DNA from: Ruminococcus sp. UBA4275
GTDB lineage: Bacteria > Bacillota > Clostridia > Oscillospirales > Ruminococcaceae
Length of the DNA stretch: 14,990 nucleotides
Assembly: GCA_002395085.1 (NCBI GenBank)
Contig: DGVV01000130.1
Coordinates: 29,647 to 44,636 of the forward strand
Reading direction: 5' to 3'
The translations under genes were made by a program, and so were the position numbers. Below the pieces are notes generated by a model, which saw only the letters and a list, made by a program, of their open reading frames with translations, searched no databases and was not told the DNA's origin. Positions 1 through 5,926 of the stretch are shown here, piece after piece (position 1 is the stretch's first letter; every line of letters starts with the position of its first letter).

Positions 1-25
1 GGGGGTTCGAGTCCCTTCCGGCGCA
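1..25 (+). tRNA. tRNA, 3' end only (isotype unresolved)
   Basis: The window opens inside a tRNA. A T-arm is visible: five G, the T-loop TTCGAGT, then CCCTT. It is followed by the 3' acceptor strand CCGGCGC and discriminator A at 25. CCA is not encoded, since the next bases are TAC, so it must be added by the CCA-adding enzyme. The 5' acceptor strand would read GCGCCGG. The anticodon lies outside the window, so the isotype cannot be called; an arginine tRNA would fit that acceptor but this is a guess. A terminator starts four bases downstream. Confidence 0.85.
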
Positions 26-28
26 TAC

Positions 29-60
29 AAAGCACTTCCCTTTCAGGAAGTGCTTTTTTA
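29..60 (+). terminator. Rho-independent terminator of the tRNA
   Basis: A perfect 11-bp stem (29-39 with 46-56, AAAGCACTTCC against GGAAGTGCTTT) encloses a 6-nt loop and runs into TTTTTT at 54-59. It lies directly after the tRNA and ends its transcript. Confidence 0.9.
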
Positions 61-157
61 TTGCCTGCAAACTTACAGCGAAACGTGCAATGCGGCAGCG
101 CCCCGTTATCCATCACCGCAGCGTGTTCCCTCTGCCCGATCCCTATTCCGGCAGTCG

Positions 158-193
158 AATGCCCCTGAGCGTTTCATCGCGCTCAGGGGCATT
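158..193 (-). terminator. Strong hairpin downstream of the HExxH membrane gene
   Basis: A perfect 14-bp inverted repeat (158-171 with 180-193, core GCCCCTGAGCG) has an 8-nt loop. It sits about 30 bp beyond the stop of the minus-strand gene at 223-753, so it is the likely 3' end of that transcript. The minus-strand side has only a short T run (ATTCG), so termination efficiency is uncertain; it may mainly stabilise the 3' end. Confidence 0.6.
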
Positions 194-222
194 TGTTGAT
201 CCGCTGAAAAAACGCAGACTGC

Positions 223-753
223 TTACTGCCCTGCTTTGATCTCCCGCGCAAAATTCCGGGTGATCTGCCGGCACAGCATCACCGCAATGCCGGCTGCCGT
301 GAGCAGCAGCGCTGCCAAACTGACGATCAGCGGGCTGCCGCCGAATACATCCAGAAACTTGGTCACATCGTCTCCGGCGGGCGCCTGTCCCTGCATATAA
401 ATGAACGGAACTATAACCCATGCCAGCATCGAACCGATCACCACTGAAGCGATCATCTGCGAAAACATGATATAAAACTTGGATTCGCTGTCTTTTTTGT
501 AAAACAGCATATAGACGATTGTTGCAGCATACGGCAGGAATGCGCCGTTTGCATTGAGCCACATCGCGGAGAACGGCGTATATTCTCCGCCGTGCCCGCT
601 GACGTGTGCCGTCAGGATGCTGAAATTGTCGATCGTATCACCCGCAGACAGCATCACGATCAGATGTCCGGTCTCGTGGAAAAGAATGTACAAAACCACC
701 GCCAGAAGTGCCGCCGCAATTATTTTGAAAATATTATCCAGTTTATTCTGCAT
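223..753 (-). CDS. Small membrane zinc-metallopeptidase-like protein (M50-like HExxH)
   Basis: A 176-residue integral membrane protein with about four hydrophobic segments (roughly 8-36, 62-84, 95-122, 138-162). The first carries HETGH at residues 26-30, the HExxH zinc site of site-2-protease-like (M50) peptidases, embedded in a membrane helix as in that family. A second polar-in-membrane motif, NANG (67-70), recalls the conserved Asn/Gly region of M50 proteins. Asp129/Asp130 in the 127-133 stretch are candidates for the third zinc ligand; that is inference. No PDZ domain is present and the protein is small for M50, so catalysis is unproven and the substrate is unknown. The start is fixed by GGAGG at 759-763, five bases upstream. 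It follows the SPFH gene on the same strand, but a terminator-like hairpin separates them. Confidence 0.75.
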   Translation of the reverse strand: MQNKLDNIFKIIAAALLAVVLYILFHETGHLIVMLSAGDTIDNFSILTAHVSGHGGEYTPFSAMWLNANGAFLPYAATIVYMLFYKKDSESKFYIMFSQMIASVVIGSMLAWVIVPFIYMQGQAPAGDDVTKFLDVFGGSPLIVSLAALLLTAAGIAVMLCRQITRNFAREIKAGQ

Positions 754-764
754 ATCATCCTCCG

Positions 765-810
765 AAAAAGCGCCATAGTATCCTGAAAAGAATCAGAAAT
801 ACTATGGCGC
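765..810 (-). terminator. Intrinsic terminator after the SPFH gene
   Basis: A perfect 12-bp stem (770-781 with 799-810, GCGCCATAGTAT) has a 17-nt loop and, on the minus strand, runs into TTTTT at 769-765. It ends the nfeD-SPFH transcript. The T run ends immediately before the ribosome binding site (759-763) of the next minus-strand gene, so it may also act as a partial terminator or attenuator for that gene. Confidence 0.85.
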
Positions 811-820
811 ATTACTTTGT

Positions 821-1792
821 TTACTGAACCATCGTATTGCTGTCGTCGGTGACAACGCCCTTGAGTGCAGCGGTCAGGCTTGCAAGCCCCTGAATTTCGC
901 TCGGAATGATGAGCTTCGTGGCTCTGCCGTCTGCGGCACGCTCAAATGCCTCCAGCGACTTGAGCTGGATGATGCGGTCGGTCGGCTCTGCGGAATTGAG
1001 TCTCTGGAGTGCTTCCGCTTCGCCCTCTGCCTCCAGCATCTTCTGCTGACGGATCGCCTCTGCACGCAGAAGCATTGCCTGCTTCTCCGCCTCTGCCGCC
1101 AGAATGCGAGATTCCTTATCCGCCTGTGCGCGCAGGATCTTGGATTCCTTCTCACCTTCTGCAACGAGGATCGCAGACTTCTTCTCACCTTCTGCCTGAA
1201 GGATCTTCTCACGGCGCTCACGCTCCGCCTTCATCTGCTTCTCCATTGCATCCTGAATCTCACGCGGCGGCAGAATGTTCTTCAGCTCCACGCGGTTGAC
1301 CTTGATGCCCCAGCGGTCAGTTGCCTGGTCAAGAATCGAGGTGATTTTCGTATTGATGACGTCACGCGAAGTGAGCGTGGCATCGAGTTCCATCTCACCG
1401 ATGATGTTACGCAGCGTGGTGGCAGAGAGATTCTCGATTGCCGCCATCGGGCGCTCAACACCGTAGGTATACTGCTTGGCGTCCGTCACCTGGAAGAACA
1501 CAACCGTATCAATCTGCATCGTGACGTTATCCTTCGTGATCACGGGCTGCGGCTTGAAATCCACAACCTGCTCCTTGATCGTCACAATCTTCGCAACACG
1601 GTCGATAAACGGAATCAGGAAGTGCGGACCGGTGTGGAACTCCTGATAGAACGTACCCAGACGCTCAATGACATAGATCTTCGCCTGCGGAACAATCCGG
1701 ACATTGGCGACGATCACGATAAACAGGAAGACGATCAGCACGAGCGTTACGATGAGTGCTGCGCTGCCTTCTAAAAACATTGCTGCAAGCAT
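821..1792 (-). CDS. SPFH/stomatin-like membrane protein (QmcA/paraslipin type)
   Basis: A 323-residue SPFH (stomatin/prohibitin/flotillin/HflK-C) protein. An N-terminal transmembrane helix (about 10-30) is followed by the SPFH domain (about 33-185), with the typical opening of V31-Q36 and the conserved stretch around ERLGTFY (43-49). A long charged coiled coil (about 185-265) contains imperfect AEGEK-x-S-x-IL repeats. The C-terminal segment (about 270-310) resembles other bacterial stomatins. Members form large membrane-associated rings and are linked to membrane microdomain organisation and protease control; the exact role here is unknown. The start is supported by GAGGAGGC at 1800-1807. It lies 47 bp downstream of an nfeD-like gene, the classic conserved partner, so the two likely form one operon and act together at the membrane. 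A terminator follows. Confidence 0.92.
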   Translation of the reverse strand: MLAAMFLEGSAALIVTLVLIVFLFIVIVANVRIVPQAKIYVIERLGTFYQEFHTGPHFLIPFIDRVAKIVTIKEQVVDFKPQPVITKDNVTMQIDTVVFFQVTDAKQYTYGVERPMAAIENLSATTLRNIIGEMELDATLTSRDVINTKITSILDQATDRWGIKVNRVELKNILPPREIQDAMEKQMKAERERREKILQAEGEKKSAILVAEGEKESKILRAQADKESRILAAEAEKQAMLLRAEAIRQQKMLEAEGEAEALQRLNSAEPTDRIIQLKSLEAFERAADGRATKLIIPSEIQGLASLTAALKGVVTDDSNTMVQ

Positions 1793-1839
1793 AATACAAG
1801 CCTCCTCATAATCATGGTTTCGGGTTCGGGATTTGCCGT

Positions 1840-2262
1840 TTACCGGACGATCAGCTTTGCGCCGTCAATCCGGATGACGGTGACAATAGATTGTTCGGGC
1901 AGGATCGCGCCGGTCTCAGAGATTGCGATCCAGTCAACACCGTTCACACGCACTCTGCCTGTACCGAGCGCAGGGTTGACCTCCTGAATGACCACAGCGC
2001 TGCTGCCGATGTCCTTTTCTGCATTCATCGGCGGCGCTTTCTTGACCTTCAGTTTCGCAAGAAGCGGACGGGTAATCAGGAGCAGGAAGAACGAAACCAG
2101 CACAAAAACTGCGAGCTGACCGGTCAGTCCGAGTCCAAAAAATGCACCCGCAAATGCGCCTGCCGCGCCGACTGCAAACCAGATACTCGTGAGCTGCAGC
2201 GTCAACACCTCTGCGACGATTGCAAGCACGAAGATCACGCCCCATAAAAGCAAATATGCCAT
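1840..2262 (-). CDS. NfeD-like membrane protein
   Basis: A 140-residue short-type NfeD protein. Two or three transmembrane helices fill about residues 3-65. A basic linker (70-76) is followed by a small beta-barrel (OB-fold) domain at about 85-140, with the family-typical pattern GTGRVRVNGVDW (100-111) followed by A113. NfeD proteins are encoded next to SPFH proteins and are thought to bind or assist them; here the partner lies immediately downstream. An upstream in-frame ATG at 2292 would add ten residues, but ATG at 2262 is preferred because AAGGAGG (2270-2276) lies seven bases before it and it gives the usual MAYLLLW-type hydrophobic start. A sigma-A promoter lies at 2313-2341. The protease domain of long NfeD proteins is absent, which is normal for this type. 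Confidence 0.9.
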   Translation of the reverse strand: MAYLLLWGVIFVLAIVAEVLTLQLTSIWFAVGAAGAFAGAFFGLGLTGQLAVFVLVSFFLLLITRPLLAKLKVKKAPPMNAEKDIGSSAVVIQEVNPALGTGRVRVNGVDWIAISETGAILPEQSIVTVIRIDGAKLIVR

Positions 2263-2312
2263 GCGGAATCCTCCTTTCCGCGTCCGTTGCATTCCGAACG
2301 CCTTATGTCACC

Positions 2313-2341
2313 ATTCTACCATATTGCGCAAAAATTTGCAA
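2313..2341 (-). promoter_or_regulatory. Sigma-A promoter for the nfeD-SPFH operon
   Basis: On the minus strand, TTGCAA (2341-2336) is followed after exactly 17 bp by TAGAAT (2318-2313). This lies about 50 bp upstream of the nfeD-like start codon, at a sensible distance for a short leader. Confidence 0.7.
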
Positions 2342-2517
2342 GTGACAAAACCGACAAATTCTGCATCGGAGGACCGGCTAGCGTCGTTTTTTTGAATTCT
2401 CCTCTCCCGCACGCATCCGCGCACACGCTCTGAGAATCATCTGTGCAGGCATCGCATCCTGCATCTGTACGGTGCAGTTTATGCAGCGCCCGCAGGAATA
2501 ATGTGCGCAGAAACGGT
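2342..2517. other. Non-coding divergent intergenic stretch
   Basis: This lies between the divergent nfeD-like and DUF1540 genes. Open frames that cross it are short and lack ribosome binding sites or recognisable protein. Small inverted repeats exist around 2459-2486 (CTGCAT with ATGCAG), but nothing that can be named as an RNA gene. Confidence 0.5.
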
Positions 2518-2523
2518 TATAAT
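2518..2523 (+). promoter_or_regulatory. Possible -10 element for the DUF1540 gene
   Basis: A perfect TATAAT lies 54 bp upstream of the start codon. At 17-bp spacing the -35 position reads GGAATA, a poor match, so this may be a weak or activator-dependent promoter. Confidence 0.45.
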
Positions 2524-2577
2524 GATCTTGCAGCACATTCAAGCTGCCAAATCATCCGGAAAAGGAGAATGATTCTC

Positions 2578-2754
2578 ATGAACGAACAGAAAAACCCCAA
2601 TATCCACTGTACGGTTGATCAGTGCCGGCACAATCTCTGCACCGAGCCTTTCTGTACGCTCGATACCGTTCACATCGGCACGCATGAGACAGAGCCGAGC
2701 GTCAAGGAATGCGTGGACTGCAATTCCTTTGAGAAACGCTGCGGCGCACGCTGA
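2578..2754 (+). CDS. DUF1540 domain Cys-rich mini-protein
   Basis: A 58-residue protein with seven cysteines (11, 16, 21, 26, 45, 48, 55). The segment starting IHCTVDQCRHN (9-19) followed by spaced cysteines and a late Cys-x-x-Cys fits the DUF1540 family of clostridia, usually written as C-x-V-x-x-C-x-x-N with more Cys downstream. The function of the family is unknown; the regular cysteines suggest metal binding or disulfides, which is inference. Of two nearby ATG codons, 2578 is chosen because AAGGAG at 2562-2567 is ten bases away, against one base for the ATG at 2569. No signal peptide is present. It appears to be monocistronic, with a hairpin following. Confidence 0.8.
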   Translation: MNEQKNPNIHCTVDQCRHNLCTEPFCTLDTVHIGTHETEPSVKECVDCNSFEKRCGAR

Positions 2755-2766
2755 ATTCCCCGATGC

Positions 2767-2796
2767 AGACCGCGTCTGTCCCGCAGCGCGCGGTCT
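2767..2796 (+). terminator. Hairpin after the DUF1540 gene (weak terminator candidate)
   Basis: An 8-bp inverted repeat (2767-2774 with 2789-2796, AGACCGCG against CGCGGTCT) lies 12 bp beyond the stop. The downstream side is ATACATCTTATAC and has no T run, so intrinsic termination is doubtful. Confidence 0.35.
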
Positions 2797-2859
2797 ATAC
2801 ATCTTATACAAATTTATACATGGTAAAATGGGCAATCTTACAGTTTTTCCGCATTTCCC

Positions 2860-2888
2860 TTGCAGATTTGCCGGAAGTAGAGTATAAT
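2860..2888 (+). promoter_or_regulatory. Sigma-A promoter of ireB
   Basis: TTGCAG (2860-2865), a 17-bp spacer and a perfect TATAAT (2883-2888) lie 55 bp upstream of the ireB start codon. Confidence 0.7.
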
Positions 2889-2943
2889 ATACCCGTGGAA
2901 GTGCAAATGTGTACTGTAACGGTGTCAGAAAGGAGTGAGCGAT

Positions 2944-3189
2944 ATGTCTGACAAAACCATCACATTCTCCCTCTCGGAGGAGCGCGAACAGGAAATGCAG
3001 GTCATCCTGCGCAAGGTGTATGATGCGCTGACGGAAAAAGGCTATAATCCGATCAACCAGATCGTCGGCTATATCCTCTCGGAGGATCCGACCTACATCA
3101 CTGTACATAATAATGCCCGCAGCCTGATCCGCAAGATCGACCGCGATGAACTGATGCAGGTGCTTGTGCGCAATTACCTCTCTGAGTGA
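2944..3189 (+). CDS. ireB: IreB family regulatory phosphoprotein (UPF0297/YrzL)
   Basis: An 81-residue cytoplasmic protein that matches the IreB/YrzL family closely, with the hallmark run KGYNPINQIVGY (32-43), then SEDPTYI (46-52), NNAR (56-59) and IRKIDRDEL (62-70). In Enterococcus faecalis, IreB is phosphorylated on N-terminal threonines by the PASTA kinase IreK and negatively affects cephalosporin resistance. Thr5 and Thr7 here are the equivalent N-terminal candidates. ATG at 2944 is used because AAAGGAG (2929-2935) is eight bases upstream; a GTG at 2935 overlaps that site. In many Bacillota the gene is followed by ruvX-like and yrzB genes, but here the next gene is thiT. No terminator lies between ireB and the thiT promoter, so readthrough into the riboswitch is possible. 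Confidence 0.95.
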   Translation: MSDKTITFSLSEEREQEMQVILRKVYDALTEKGYNPINQIVGYILSEDPTYITVHNNARSLIRKIDRDELMQVLVRNYLSE

Positions 3190-3208
3190 TCTCTTTCTTT
3201 GGATTCGC

Positions 3209-3237
3209 TTGACAACTGCCGCTTTTTGCGGTATAAT
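3209..3237 (+). promoter_or_regulatory. Consensus sigma-A promoter of the thiT leader
   Basis: A perfect TTGACA (3209-3214), a 17-bp spacer and a perfect TATAAT (3232-3237). Transcription would start around 3243-3245, just before the TPP aptamer. Confidence 0.92.
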
Positions 3238-3250
3238 AAGACTTGTTCAG

Positions 3251-3352
3251 ATACCGGGGAGCTGACGGCGAGTCGGCTGAGAGGGCGCTGCTGCCGCGCC
3301 GACCCGTTCACCTGATGCGGATAATGCCGCCGCAGGGAGTTTCAGCCGGTCT
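3251..3352 (+). ncRNA. TPP (THI-box) riboswitch aptamer
   Basis: The diagnostic THI-element blocks appear in order: GGGGAGC (3256-3262), GGCTGAGAG (3275-3283), a variable P3 arm with its CGACCC closing side (3300-3305), ACCTGAT (3310-3316), GGATAATGCC (3319-3328) and CGCAGGGAGT (3331-3340). ACCGG (3253-3257) can pair with CCGGT (3346-3350) to close the base. It binds thiamin pyrophosphate. A terminator follows directly, and the downstream gene is a thiamine transporter, so TPP binding is expected to switch thiT off by transcription termination. Confidence 0.96.
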
Positions 3353-3355
3353 CAG

Positions 3356-3390
3356 AAACGCTGTCTGCTCCTGTGCGGACAGCGTTTTTT
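3356..3390 (+). terminator. Riboswitch expression-platform terminator
   Basis: A 13-bp stem with one G-T pair (3356-3368 with 3375-3387), a 6-nt loop TCCTGT and a run of six T (3385-3390). It is placed between the TPP aptamer and the thiT ribosome binding site, so it is the regulated terminator. It could also catch readthrough from ireB. Confidence 0.92.
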
Positions 3391-3422
3391 GCATCCTGTC
3401 TACAGAAAGGAAGTCTTTTAGA

Positions 3423-4037
3423 ATGCCTGCACAGTCTGCATCCAAAACCAAGCTGCTTGTGGAGGGCGCTATGATGCTTGCCCTCGCAATCGTCCTCAGC
3501 CTCATCACCCCCTTCCAGAAAATTCTGCCCTTCGGCGGATCTATCACACTCGTTTCCATGCTGCCGATCTGCTTCTACAGCATCAAGAACGGCGTCGGCA
3601 AGGGACTCGGTGTTTCGCTGCTGTTTGCAGTGTTCCAGTTCGCACAGGGCGCGATCAAGGACGGTCTGTTCGGCTGGGGTCTCACCGCCGGTATGCTCAT
3701 CGCCTGCATCCTCTTTGATTATTTCATCGCCTATACGGTGATCGGTCTTGCGGGCATCTTCCGCAAGCATGGCATGGGCGGCTGGATTGCCGGTACGGTC
3801 ATTGCACTGCTGCTGCGGTTTCTCAGCCATTTCCTCAGCGGTGTCTATGTCTTTGCATCCACCGGTAAAATCTGGGATAACCTCAGCTTTGTTGCAGAAA
3901 ACAAGTACATCTACAGCGCGGTTTATAACGGTGCGTATATGCTGCCCGAAATGATCCTCACCGTTGTTGTGTTCGTCATCCTCTGCAAAATCCCCCAGAT
4001 TGCCCGCATGATGCCCGCGAAAGACAGCACTGAATAA
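3423..4037 (+). CDS. thiT: ThiT, thiamine-specific S component of an ECF transporter
   Basis: A 204-residue membrane protein with about six hydrophobic helices. ThiT-type motifs are GGSITLVSMLPI (38-49), the Gly-rich helix around G57-G63, FDY (98-100), the R132-to-H136 stretch followed by SGVY (139-142), and YSAVYNGAYMLPE (164-176). Thiamine in ThiT is bound by aromatic and acidic residues in the later helices, consistent with this region. It captures thiamine and needs the shared EcfA/EcfA'/EcfT module, which is not in the window. The start is ATG 3423, with AAAGGAAG at 3406-3413. A longer in-frame reading from 3243 would translate through the TPP riboswitch and is rejected. Expression is controlled by that riboswitch, and a strong terminator follows. 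Confidence 0.95.
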   Translation: MPAQSASKTKLLVEGAMMLALAIVLSLITPFQKILPFGGSITLVSMLPICFYSIKNGVGKGLGVSLLFAVFQFAQGAIKDGLFGWGLTAGMLIACILFDYFIAYTVIGLAGIFRKHGMGGWIAGTVIALLLRFLSHFLSGVYVFASTGKIWDNLSFVAENKYIYSAVYNGAYMLPEMILTVVVFVILCKIPQIARMMPAKDSTE

Positions 4038-4050
4038 CCGCTGTTACGCA

Positions 4051-4087
4051 CACCCTCCGGCTGACCGCTGCCGGAGGGTGCTTTTTT
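4051..4087 (+). terminator. Rho-independent terminator of thiT
   Basis: A perfect 11-bp GC-rich stem (4051-4061 with 4070-4080, CACCCTCCGGC) with an 8-nt loop, followed by C and six T (4082-4087). Confidence 0.95.
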
Positions 4088-4108
4088 CTGCCGGAATGCT
4101 GCTGACAG

Positions 4109-4138
4109 TTGACAAATCCCCCTGTTATATGGTATACT
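4109..4138 (+). promoter_or_regulatory. Sigma-A promoter of the FHA-SEDS-PBP-CotH operon
   Basis: A perfect TTGACA (4109-4114), an 18-bp spacer and TATACT (4133-4138), 70 bp upstream of the FHA gene. It is the only clear promoter found before the five-gene cluster ending at 10299. Confidence 0.8.
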
Positions 4139-4208
4139 ATTATGATGCATAAAATTGAACCAATCCAAATCCTGAACATATCACACCACCCCGAAAGGAG
4201 CTTTTCGC

Positions 4209-4655
4209 ATGGATCTGACCGTGCTGTTTGAACAGTACCCGTATCTGCGGGAGGCGATCACCGCGGCTGCCGTGATCTTTGTCAACCTCTGCGCCCTGTT
4301 CATTCTCATCGCGGCAAAACGGGAACGCCGCTTCGATGACCGCCACTGGATTCGGGAAAGCCGCGGCTATATGCTGGTCTGCGGCGATCAGGCATATTCC
4401 CTCGGCGCTGCGGAGGTGCTGATCGGCAGACATCCTGCTGCGGACATCCGCTTCCCCGATACCGAAATCTCCCGCTTTCACGCGCTGCTTTCCCTCTCGG
4501 ACGGTCAGTGGCGCATTGAGGACATCGGCGCGCAAAACGGCGTCCTTGTCAACGGCAGGCGCATTCACAAGCCCTGCATTCTCCATCAAAATGACGCCAT
4601 CACAATCGGCAAGCGCCGCCTGATTGTCGTCAAAGGCGCAGAAGGGAGAGACTGA
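4209..4655 (+). CDS. Membrane-anchored FHA domain protein
   Basis: A 148-residue protein with a short N-terminal segment, one transmembrane helix (about 16-36), a basic juxtamembrane stretch (KRERR, 37-41) that places the rest in the cytoplasm, and a forkhead-associated domain (about 55-142). The phosphothreonine-binding signature is complete: G73-R74, S88-R89 with H91, N110-G111 and N115-G116. FHA domains bind phosphothreonine peptides, so the protein probably recruits a protein phosphorylated by a Ser/Thr kinase to the membrane. It is followed after one base by a SEDS polymerase gene and then a PBP gene, the order seen in actinobacterial wall clusters, where FHA proteins act with PknA/PknB; no kinase gene lies in this window. 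The start follows AAAGGAG (4194-4200) by eight bases. Confidence 0.93.
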   Translation: MDLTVLFEQYPYLREAITAAAVIFVNLCALFILIAAKRERRFDDRHWIRESRGYMLVCGDQAYSLGAAEVLIGRHPAADIRFPDTEISRFHALLSLSDGQWRIEDIGAQNGVLVNGRRIHKPCILHQNDAITIGKRRLIVVKGAEGRD

Positions 4656-4656
4656 C

Positions 4657-5925
4657 ATGGCTGCAAGACGCGCAATCTCCCACCCCTTTCTGCTGTTTTC
4701 CGTGCTGATCGCGCACGCAGTCATGCTGGTGCTGGTCGTGCTGTCCTTCGGCGTGACCCATGAGGTCATCAAGCTCGCCTGCTATGTGCTTGCAGCAGAT
4801 TTCTTCGGCTCTGTGCTGCTCCAGCTCGTGCAGCGCGAGGCGTGTACCGTCGATACCGTGCTGCTGCTGGTGCTGGGCATGAGTACCATTTATCAATCCT
4901 GCTTCGGCGGACTCGCGTTCGCATCCAAGCATTTTATCGTCGGCATGGCGTCGTTTTTCATTGCACAGCTCTCCTACCTGCTCGTGCGCAACCCCTACAC
5001 CGCCGAAAAACTCAAGCCCCTGTGGTATACGATGTTCTTCGGGCTTGTCGGCGCGATCATCTTCCTGACAGGCAGCCGCAGTATGTGGATTGACCTCGGC
5101 TTCATCACCCTGCAGCCCTCGGAATTCGTCAAGCCGGTGTTCGTGCTGATCTGCGCAAGTTCCATCGGCACACAGCTCCGCAAATCAGAGATTGCAGGCT
5201 TCCATTTCGTTCCGGATAACCTCATGCTGATCTTCTGCACGGCAGTCATCGCGGGCTTGCAGTGGTGGTGCAGAGACCTCGGTTCTCTCCCGACCTTCGT
5301 TGCAGCGGCGGGATGCGGCATTCTGCTGCGCTTCTGCTATCTGCGTGAGAAGGTCTCCGTCCGCCTGACGGTCTTTCTCGCCGCCTGCGCGGTCGCACTC
5401 GTCATTGCGGCGTGGAATCTCGCGCCCGCCTATGTGCAGGAACGTCTGCATACAGACATCTGGGCGGATATGTCCGGCAGCGGCTATCAGCAGGTCAAGG
5501 CACTCACCGCCATCGCAGAGGGCGGATGGTTCGGCAAGGGTGCGGGCAACGGTACGCTGATCAACGTTGCCGCCTCACGCACAGACATCGTTTTTTCCAG
5601 TATCTGCGAGGAATGGGGACTCTTTACCGGTCTCATGACCATCGTGCTGGTGCTGTTTCTGCCTGCATCGGTCATCACCGTGCCGCCGCGCAGCTATTAC
5701 CATTCCGGACTCGCCGTCGGCGTTGCTGCGGTGTTCATGGTGCAGATGGCGCTCAATATATTCGGCTCGTGCAATCTCATCCCGTTCACCGGCGTCACGA
5801 TTCCCTTCATCTCGCAGGGCGGCAGTTCGATGCTTTCCAGCGGCATTCTCGCCGGATTCCTCAAAGCTGCACAAGCACCCGTTCTGACGAACCGGCTTGC
5901 AGCACAGAAGAAGGGGGGCAGATAA
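4657..5925 (+). CDS. SEDS family peptidoglycan glycosyltransferase (FtsW/RodA/SpoVE)
   Basis: A 422-residue polytopic membrane protein with about ten helices. SEDS landmarks are QPSEFVK (153-159), RDLGS (206-210), the large extracytoplasmic loop with D267, D271 and SGYQ (275-278), GGWFGKGAGNGT (289-300), FSSICEEWGLFTG (313-325) and TIPFISQGGSS (381-391). SEDS proteins polymerise lipid II into glycan strands together with a class B PBP, which is encoded immediately downstream. RodA-like versus FtsW-like cannot be settled from sequence alone; the FHA-SEDS-PBP order favours the RodA of the actinobacterial cassette. ATG 4657 is chosen because the FHA stop is at 4653-4655 and GGGAGA precedes it; the longer frame starting at 4624 would overlap the FHA gene. 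It is separated from the PBP gene by one base. Confidence 0.94.
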   Translation: MAARRAISHPFLLFSVLIAHAVMLVLVVLSFGVTHEVIKLACYVLAADFFGSVLLQLVQREACTVDTVLLLVLGMSTIYQSCFGGLAFASKHFIVGMASFFIAQLSYLLVRNPYTAEKLKPLWYTMFFGLVGAIIFLTGSRSMWIDLGFITLQPSEFVKPVFVLICASSIGTQLRKSEIAGFHFVPDNLMLIFCTAVIAGLQWWCRDLGSLPTFVAAAGCGILLRFCYLREKVSVRLTVFLAACAVALVIAAWNLAPAYVQERLHTDIWADMSGSGYQQVKALTAIAEGGWFGKGAGNGTLINVAASRTDIVFSSICEEWGLFTGLMTIVLVLFLPASVITVPPRSYYHSGLAVGVAAVFMVQMALNIFGSCNLIPFTGVTIPFISQGGSSMLSSGILAGFLKAAQAPVLTNRLAAQKKGGR

Positions 5926-5926
5926 T

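Noticed and set aside
2443..2577. An N-terminal extension of the DUF1540 protein.
   Set aside because: The extra residues are low-quality Arg/Ser/Cys sequence that runs through the TATAAT promoter element; the ATG at 2578 has the proper AAGGAG spacing.
3243..3422. An N-terminal extension of ThiT starting at 3243.
   Set aside because: The stretch is the TPP riboswitch and its terminator, and ATG 3423 has a well-placed ribosome binding site and gives normal ThiT length.
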